Below, in pieces: positions 31,375 to 36,084 of a stretch of 36,084 nucleotides of DNA. Source of the DNA: Prevotella sp. (GTDB lineage Bacteria; Bacteroidota; Bacteroidia; Bacteroidales; Bacteroidaceae); NCBI GenBank assembly GCA_017619375.1, contig JAFZSL010000057.1, positions 1-36,084 of the forward strand. The letters are read 5' to 3'. The translations under genes and the position numbers were made by a program. How positions within the stretch are numbered: position 1 is the stretch's first letter; the number at the start of each line of letters is the position of its first letter. Below the pieces are notes generated by a model. The model was not told the origin of the DNA. It searched no databases and saw only the letters and a program-made list of their open reading frames with translations.

Positions 31375-32631
31375 CTACAGCCTTGCCTGGATATCGTCGA
31401 TTTTTTGAATGCATTCCAGTAGCTGCTCATTGCCCAGTTCTACGGCTTCAGCCATGGTGCGTAGCAATTCGAGAGTCTTTGCCATATCCTCCTCTTCTGT
31501 CTTGGTGCGCAAGGCGAGCATTCTGGCATTGCCCTCTCGCATCCGTTCATCATCGAGGTCTATCATCTGGCTCCGCCGCAACTCCTCCTTGAAATAGGTG
31601 TATTTCTTGAGGAAAAGGTCGTGGTTGTCATGACGCCTGTAATAGATGGTGCCCAGCAGCCTGACGAACTCCATATTGCGGTTGACAGGTTTTTTCACCA
31701 CAGGAATCACCCTCTGACGATGGCGTGCAGTGAAGAACATGAAGATGAGAGCGACACACAGCATGGTGTACAACGCCCAACGAAGGGGTTGATATTTCAA
31801 CATATGGGAGAGTGGCGACGAACCCCTGGAGTCATATCTATCGCGATTATTGGCTCCATGCGCATAGTTGTATTGGGCCTGTGAGTTGTAGGAAACCCTC
31901 ACCACCGGCAGGTCGGCCAACTGCCCCATCTGGAATGCAAGGTAACGGGAGATGTTCTTGTCGAGCACGCCATAATTGGTGAACAACAGCGGCGAACTTA
32001 CAAAATATGCCATCCCCTTTCCCACGTTGATTTCATAGGAGAGGTTGTATGAAAGGTCATTGGAAAACGAACCAGAGCCGGCAAATTTGTACGAAGTGTG
32101 TTTCACACCATTTGGTGAGCTGGAAATCCGCCCAAGCAGGGTTTCAGGTATTTCCAACGTTTCCTTCTTTTTTGCATTCACCACTACCTTCGCCATCTCT
32201 TCCTCGCCTGTCAACTCCTTCTTCAAAACTTCCAAAGAAAAGTTATTAACAACATATGTATCGAAACACGTTTCTTCGGCATAGTAGTGAGTGCCGTCAC
32301 AGACGAGCATCACCTTGTTGCCTTTTTTTGCAAACTTCTCCAATTCCTCATAGAATATGGAAACTTGTGGCAAATCCGTGTAGACCAGAAGGAGGGCGCA
32401 CCGCTCGTTGGTGGCGAGCAACTCCTCGAAATCGCCATCAAAGACACGATAGCCGTTGGGAAGAGTAGCCTCCGCCATCTTGTCAAACAACTCTGAGCCG
32501 AAAGGCTCGTCATCATCTGTCTGAAACCTGGTATTCATGTCCCAGATGAAATGGCGCTCCCTCATGAGATAGAACATGGCCAACACCCCCACGAGCAAAA
32601 GGCCAGCCAACATCATCCACTTGTTCTTCAT
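31375..32631 (-). CDS. DUF4350-type membrane protein
   Basis: A 418-residue protein with helices at about 4-22 and 285-302. Between them is an extracytoplasmic domain (about 40-240) resembling the glutamine-amidotransferase-like fold annotated as DUF4350: RVFDGDFEELL, LLLVYTDLPQ, FAKKGNKVMLVCDG. A basic, coiled-coil-like cytoplasmic tail follows (about 310-418). The start at 32631 (MKNKWMMLAGLL) is chosen because its ATGA overlaps the stop of the DUF4129 gene and opens the first helix. The family has no known activity; it recurs in this MoxR cluster. Confidence 0.78.
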   Translation of the reverse strand: MKNKWMMLAGLLLVGVLAMFYLMRERHFIWDMNTRFQTDDDEPFGSELFDKMAEATLPNGYRVFDGDFEELLATNERCALLLVYTDLPQVSIFYEELEKFAKKGNKVMLVCDGTHYYAEETCFDTYVVNNFSLEVLKKELTGEEEMAKVVVNAKKKETLEIPETLLGRISSSPNGVKHTSYKFAGSGSFSNDLSYNLSYEINVGKGMAYFVSSPLLFTNYGVLDKNISRYLAFQMGQLADLPVVRVSYNSQAQYNYAHGANNRDRYDSRGSSPLSHMLKYQPLRWALYTMLCVALIFMFFTARHRQRVIPVVKKPVNRNMEFVRLLGTIYYRRHDNHDLFLKKYTYFKEELRRSQMIDLDDERMREGNARMLALRTKTEEEDMAKTLELLRTMAEAVELGNEQLLECIQKIDDIQARL

Positions 32632-33254
32632 GAGTGACCTCCTTCCAATACCTGCTGCTGCCAAGAGAGCATCTGTTCGTAAAGAGCCTTGTCGGCCGGG
32701 TATTTGCCATATCTCACCTTGACAAACTCACGAGTCATCTGGTGGAAGGCGGGCTTTGCCATCTCTTCATCATACTGCGAAGGGGTCTTGTAGATGCGCC
32801 AAACGATGCGTTGCGCCTGGTCGAGCGAACGCAACGTGCCCAGATAGACCAGACGCACCAATGCAGCATAGTCACCTTTTGCCATCGCTTCTTGGTTATC
32901 CTTGTCGAAGTCTATCTCATAGATGTTGTCATCCTCACCCACCTCCACTTTCGTAGAGGTGAAGCCCCATCCAAGTATTCCACGAAGATACAGCCGATAG
33001 AAGATGAAGGCGAGGAATGCCAAGAGAAGGATGAACCACACCTCGATTGGCACCGCCTCGATGAAATCTCTCAACGCATCCCTAAAATTGTGGTCAGCAT
33101 CATTCACCGCTTGATTCACCGTTTGATTCACCGAACCAAAGAAATCATCATCCTTCAACTTGTCGCCTGCCAGCGAACGTTTGTAGCCGTGCCCCTTGGC
33201 CAACTCAGCCGCCAAAGAGTCGTTTTGCATCACATCCATCAGTCCTTTTTTCAT
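32628..33254 (-). CDS. DUF4129-type membrane protein
   Basis: A 208-residue protein with a polar N-terminal part, one membrane helix (about 69-89) and a cytoplasmic helical domain. The latter contains GDYAALVRLVYLGTLRSLDQAQRIVWRIYKTPSQY, the pattern of the DUF4129 family, often described as a transglutaminase-associated C-terminal domain. No transglutaminase domain is present. It overlaps the next gene by four bases and lies six bases after the multipass protein gene, so it belongs to the same operon. Confidence 0.82.
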   Translation of the reverse strand: MKKGLMDVMQNDSLAAELAKGHGYKRSLAGDKLKDDDFFGSVNQTVNQAVNDADHNFRDALRDFIEAVPIEVWFILLLAFLAFIFYRLYLRGILGWGFTSTKVEVGEDDNIYEIDFDKDNQEAMAKGDYAALVRLVYLGTLRSLDQAQRIVWRIYKTPSQYDEEMAKPAFHQMTREFVKVRYGKYPADKALYEQMLSWQQQVLEGGHS

Positions 33255-33260
33255 ACGCGC

Positions 33261-34130
33261 CTATCCTTCATTTCCAAAATCAGCCACTTCTCCCTCCAAG
33301 GAAGAAGCATCTTTTTCCTCAGAAGAACTGCCATAGTGGAAAGCACAAAGAAGAACCACCATGGACGAAACCACATACAACCCGAAAAAGGCCAGGATGG
33401 TGAACACAAAGCCTGTGGCAATGACAAACAGCCTTTCCAGTTCATGGACTTGCGAGGTGGACAAAGATTCCATCATCCATTGCAAGAACAATGTAGGGAG
33501 GAACAACGCCACAAACACATACAAGCCGAGCAGGGACACCAAGACGATGTTGAAGGCCAACTTGAACCAAATGGGAAACCCCAGGGAAAGAGCCTTCGAT
33601 GCCGCATTCACGACATTGAGCCTTTCAACGATGTGCAAGGCAGGCAGCAAGGCCAGAGGCACCATGCACACCGCCACAAGGATATTCAAACCCGGCACCA
33701 TCAGCAGAATCAGCAATGCCACAAAGACGAGAGACAGATACCAAGAGCATTTCGCCGTACTGATGAACCTTGGCCTCAATTCCTTGAGCGACATTCCCTC
33801 CACCCCGTCGGCACTATCCTCGTTGGCCAACAATAACGAAAAGACTTGTACAAACACCATCCACACCACCACATACGTCATCACCATGAAGGACAAGGAG
33901 TAATTGTCCGTTCTATCGAAGAAATTCTCCATCCAGAAATGGGGATTCGCATTCATTCCAATTCTATCCATGTCATAGGAAGAGAACAACAGGAACGAAT
34001 TCACCACGCAGAGGGGAAGGAACAGCAAGAGCGCCGAGCGGAACCACACACGGCGGTTGGCACGCAGGAAGTCGAAAGTGGCTTCCAAGCATTCGGTCAT
34101 CTTGCGCTCTTTATATAGTGAGATCTTCAT
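33261..34130 (-). CDS. Multipass membrane protein of unknown function
   Basis: A 289-residue protein with about six hydrophobic segments, for example RSALLLFLPLCVVNSFLLF, MVMTYVVVWMVFVQVFSLLL, LSLVFVALLILLMVPGLNIL and FVFTILAFFGLYVVSSMVVL. There are no recognised catalytic residues. The ATG at 34130 (MKISLYKERKMTE) overlaps the SpoIIM-like gene by 20 bases; an ATG at 34100 (MTECLEATF), ten bases after that stop, is the alternative. The frame opens at 34235, but that part is antisense-like and not credible. Its place between SpoIIM-like and DUF4129 genes is the only clue to its role. Confidence 0.75.
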   Translation of the reverse strand: MKISLYKERKMTECLEATFDFLRANRRVWFRSALLLFLPLCVVNSFLLFSSYDMDRIGMNANPHFWMENFFDRTDNYSLSFMVMTYVVVWMVFVQVFSLLLANEDSADGVEGMSLKELRPRFISTAKCSWYLSLVFVALLILLMVPGLNILVAVCMVPLALLPALHIVERLNVVNAASKALSLGFPIWFKLAFNIVLVSLLGLYVFVALFLPTLFLQWMMESLSTSQVHELERLFVIATGFVFTILAFFGLYVVSSMVVLLCAFHYGSSSEEKDASSLEGEVADFGNEG

Positions 34131-35088
34131 AGGCCGTTGACTCACGATGGCGCCTGACAGGCAGGATGACATAATAATAAACGATGAAAGACGCCGAGAG
34201 CAGGATGACCAGCAGACGCCACAAGTCACCCGCATCGGTATAACGGGTGAGGAAACCCTCGATGAACCCGGCGATGATGAAAAGGGGCAAGGTGGACACC
34301 AGCACCTTGATGCTGCGCCGACCAGCCCTTAAGAACGACTCCAGGCGGCCATAGGTGCCCGGGAATAGCCACCCGTTGCCAAGCATGATGCCTGCTCCGC
34401 CGGCGATGACAATGGCCGACAGTTCAAGAGTGCCATGGAGCATCACCGTCAGGAAACCTTGCAATAACAAACCCTTCATGAATAAAAACGTCATAAAGCA
34501 ACCCACCATCACTCCGTTAAAAAGCAAGATGATGCCCGTACCGAAACTTGTCAGCAACCCAAATGCATATGTCTTGAACGACACCCACACATTGTTGAGC
34601 GTGATACCCAGGAAACTACTGACCTGTGTTTCCTGGGCATAGACAGAAAACGGTTCTCCGTTTTTGATGTTCTCCTCCGTCATATGCACATAAGGGTCAC
34701 CAAGGATGAGTCGAGGGAACTCCGGGTCGCCTATGGTGGACACGACACCCACCAAGACGCACAAGACGAATATGGCAAAGGAAAGGAGCAACGCCTTGCG
34801 GGCGTCATACACCGCGAGCGGAATCTCATGGGTCCAGAAACGAAGCAATTGCCGCATCGTGGTGTGCTTGTGGCGGTAAAGGTCACGGTGTAGCCCCAAG
34901 GCTATGTCGTTGAGATAGGAAGTGATGGGAGAATCGGGATAGTGTGTCCGTGCAAAAGCCAAATCAGAGGTGATGTCATTGTAGGCATTCACCATGTCGT
35001 CTGGAGTGGTGAACACATCATCGCCCTCCATCCATTCCATCTTACGCCATTTTTCTATGTTGCGACGTATGAAAACCGCTTCGTTCAT
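34111..35088 (-). CDS. SpoIIM-family membrane protein
   Basis: A 325-residue protein of the stage II sporulation protein M family. It has a 95-residue cytoplasmic N-terminus (RRNIEKWRKMEWM...) and five or so membrane helices. The family landmarks LNNVWVSFKTYAFGLLTSFGTGIILLFNGVMVG and HGTLELSAIVIAGGAGIMLG are seen. In Bacillus SpoIIM is part of the complex driving forespore engulfment; Bacteroidetes do not sporulate, so the role here must differ. It is first in the minus-strand cluster and shares a divergent promoter region with the RDD gene. Confidence 0.9.
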   Translation of the reverse strand: MNEAVFIRRNIEKWRKMEWMEGDDVFTTPDDMVNAYNDITSDLAFARTHYPDSPITSYLNDIALGLHRDLYRHKHTTMRQLLRFWTHEIPLAVYDARKALLLSFAIFVLCVLVGVVSTIGDPEFPRLILGDPYVHMTEENIKNGEPFSVYAQETQVSSFLGITLNNVWVSFKTYAFGLLTSFGTGIILLFNGVMVGCFMTFLFMKGLLLQGFLTVMLHGTLELSAIVIAGGAGIMLGNGWLFPGTYGRLESFLRAGRRSIKVLVSTLPLFIIAGFIEGFLTRYTDAGDLWRLLVILLSASFIVYYYVILPVRRHRESTAYEDLTI

Positions 35089-35143
35089 AAAATAGCTTTC
35101 TTCGTGTTTTCAAATAGGGGAAACACCTTTGGTGATTTTTTTG

Positions 35144-35175
35144 CAAAAATAAAAATAATAATCAAAATCTGCAAA
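35144..35175 (-). promoter_or_regulatory. Consensus promoter of the SpoIIM-MoxR-DUF58 cluster
   Basis: TTTG (35175-35172), a 20-base spacer and TATTTTTG (35151-35144) on the minus strand match the consensus. The leader is about 50 bases. Confidence 0.75.
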
Positions 35176-35192
35176 TAATAAAAATAAATTCC

Positions 35193-35200
35193 TATTTTTG
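35193..35200 (+). promoter_or_regulatory. -7 box of the RDD gene promoter
   Basis: TATTTTTG matches the consensus 22 bases before the ATG. The -33 side overlaps the opposite promoter's region and shows no TTTG. Confidence 0.55.
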
Positions 35201-35221
35201 CATGAAAAACAAGACTAAGTT

Positions 35222-35941
35222 ATGGCGCAAACCAGCATCATCACAGGGCAGAACGTAAAAATCCAGCAGACTGCCGCCACCGTGCTCCAACGCTTGATAG
35301 CATGGATTATTGACTATTTTGTCCTTTTCTTAGCCAGCATCTTCTTTGGTTTAATCATAGCCGCACTCATTAGTGATCTTAACAATGAGGATTTACAGGT
35401 AGCATTTGTGGTTGCCTCCTTTCTTGCCCTCTCCCTCTACCCGTTCTGGATGGAACAGTTCAACAACGGGCAGTCCGTAGGGAAAATGGTGATGAAAATC
35501 AGGGTGGTATGCCTTGATGGCACAAGACCATCCATCAGCGCCTTATTCATCAGGTGGCTCACGCTGACCATTGACATCTTCTTGGGACTCGCATTCATCA
35601 TCTTCTCCAAAAACAGCCAGCGCATCGGCGACCTTGCCGCTGGCACCACCGTGGTGAAAAATCCGAAAGGAAAACGCCCGGAAATACTCAATGCCATCTT
35701 ATTCATTTCCAAAGATTACCAACCTTCCTTCCCTGAAGCCAGCAAACTGACGATGCATCAAGTCGGCATCATCGAGAAAGTGCTCGACTTGAAGTCGGGA
35801 GAAGAACGCACCCGCTACATCAACCAACTCACCGACAAAATCACTGAGATGCTGGGAATCAAACCGAAAGACAACAACTACGAGAATTTCCTCGTCACCC
35901 TTTACAACGACTTCCAATTCTACGCCACGAAAGTGGTTTAA
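35222..35941 (+). CDS. RDD-family membrane protein
   Basis: A 239-residue protein with three membrane helices in an RDD domain (about 15-150). The name-giving residues appear as Arg in VLQRLIAWIID, Asp in the same helix and Asp in RIGDLAAGTTVV. GQSVGKMVMKIRVV is also typical. A soluble helical C-terminus of about 85 residues follows. RDD proteins are proposed transporters, a few acting as Na+/H+ antiporters. Divergent from the SpoIIM-like gene and probably part of the same functional unit. Confidence 0.9.
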   Translation: MAQTSIITGQNVKIQQTAATVLQRLIAWIIDYFVLFLASIFFGLIIAALISDLNNEDLQVAFVVASFLALSLYPFWMEQFNNGQSVGKMVMKIRVVCLDGTRPSISALFIRWLTLTIDIFLGLAFIIFSKNSQRIGDLAAGTTVVKNPKGKRPEILNAILFISKDYQPSFPEASKLTMHQVGIIEKVLDLKSGEERTRYINQLTDKITEMLGIKPKDNNYENFLVTLYNDFQFYATKVV

Positions 35942-36084
35942 AAAATTGAAAATTGAGTCCACTTTAAAAAGTCCGGGCTCCGAGACCATTGGTTAATAAT
36001 ATGGTTCACTCTCACATTTGTTCTTTGACATTTTGCCACCTGGAGATAATAATGTACCTTTACACCTGAATCCAAGTCATTCGG
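35942..36084. other. Window end, no gene seen
   Basis: Begins with an ATTGAAA-like pair as at 21107. A TACCTTTA (36054-36061) resembles a -7 box with one mismatch, with TTTG nearby; a gene may begin beyond the window. Confidence 0.4.

Noticed and set aside
32634-33836. 400-codon plus-strand open frame
   Set aside because: Lies antisense to the DUF4129 and multipass genes, is His/Gln-rich as expected of reverse-complement reading, and has no domain.
34111-35088. Sporulation function for the SpoIIM homologue
   Set aside because: No other sporulation genes are seen and the lineage does not form spores.

Overview
The window looks like chromosomal DNA of a member of the Bacteroidales, most likely Prevotella or a close relative. 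Four things point there. Many genes are preceded by the Bacteroidetes sigma factor signature (TTTG, 19-21 bases, TAnnTTTG). The ExbB-ExbD-ExbD-TonB operon has the long Bacteroidetes-type proteins. Two secreted proteins end in the 'YxISGxR...KGxxIxxGKKVxIK' tail common in Prevotella. A PorT-like protein is present. No rRNA, tRNA, CRISPR array or intact insertion sequence was seen.

Layout. 1-1.4 kb: aspartate-type aminotransferase. 1.65-7.3 kb: TonB energy-transduction operon (exbB, two exbD, tonB), a strong hairpin, then a PstS-like lipoprotein and a TPR protein. 7.3-8.6 kb: a 55-residue ferredoxin (minus strand) and a PorT-like outer-membrane protein. 8.6-12.4 kb: accessory, AT-richer stretch with REP-like hairpins, a candidate small RNA, a secreted repeat protein followed by a tiny 'WE'-ending protein, and about 1 kb of decayed or non-coding DNA holding an isolated consensus promoter. 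12.4-14.1 kb: a 5'-nucleotidase split into two exported proteins. 14.2-16.1 kb: rplS, a stand-alone AICAR transformylase and a small basic protein. 16.2-19.4 kb (minus): a joined hypoxanthine phosphoribosyltransferase-adenylate kinase gene, obgE and pgeF. 19.6-24.7 kb: nnr, an SGNH/sialate O-acetylesterase-like enzyme, class II fructose-bisphosphate aldolase and an AqpZ-like aquaporin. 24.8-28.6 kb: a 9-base periodic repeat, a candidate ~65-nt RNA with full promoter and terminator, a 1061-residue secreted protein and its own small 'WE'-ending partner. 28.7-35.9 kb: a conserved membrane/AAA+ cluster: DUF58, MoxR, DUF4350, DUF4129, a multipass protein and SpoIIM-like protein on the minus strand, with an RDD protein divergent.

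How the parts fit. The TonB operon powers outer-membrane transporters encoded elsewhere. The PorT-like protein and the two C-terminal tails suggest type IX-type export of surface proteins. Most of the rest is housekeeping metabolism (purine salvage and synthesis, NAD(P)HX repair, glycolysis). The least characterised parts are the MoxR/DUF58/SpoIIM/RDD cluster, the pairing of large secreted proteins with tiny 'WE'-ending proteins, and two to three promoter-hairpin units that look like small RNAs.
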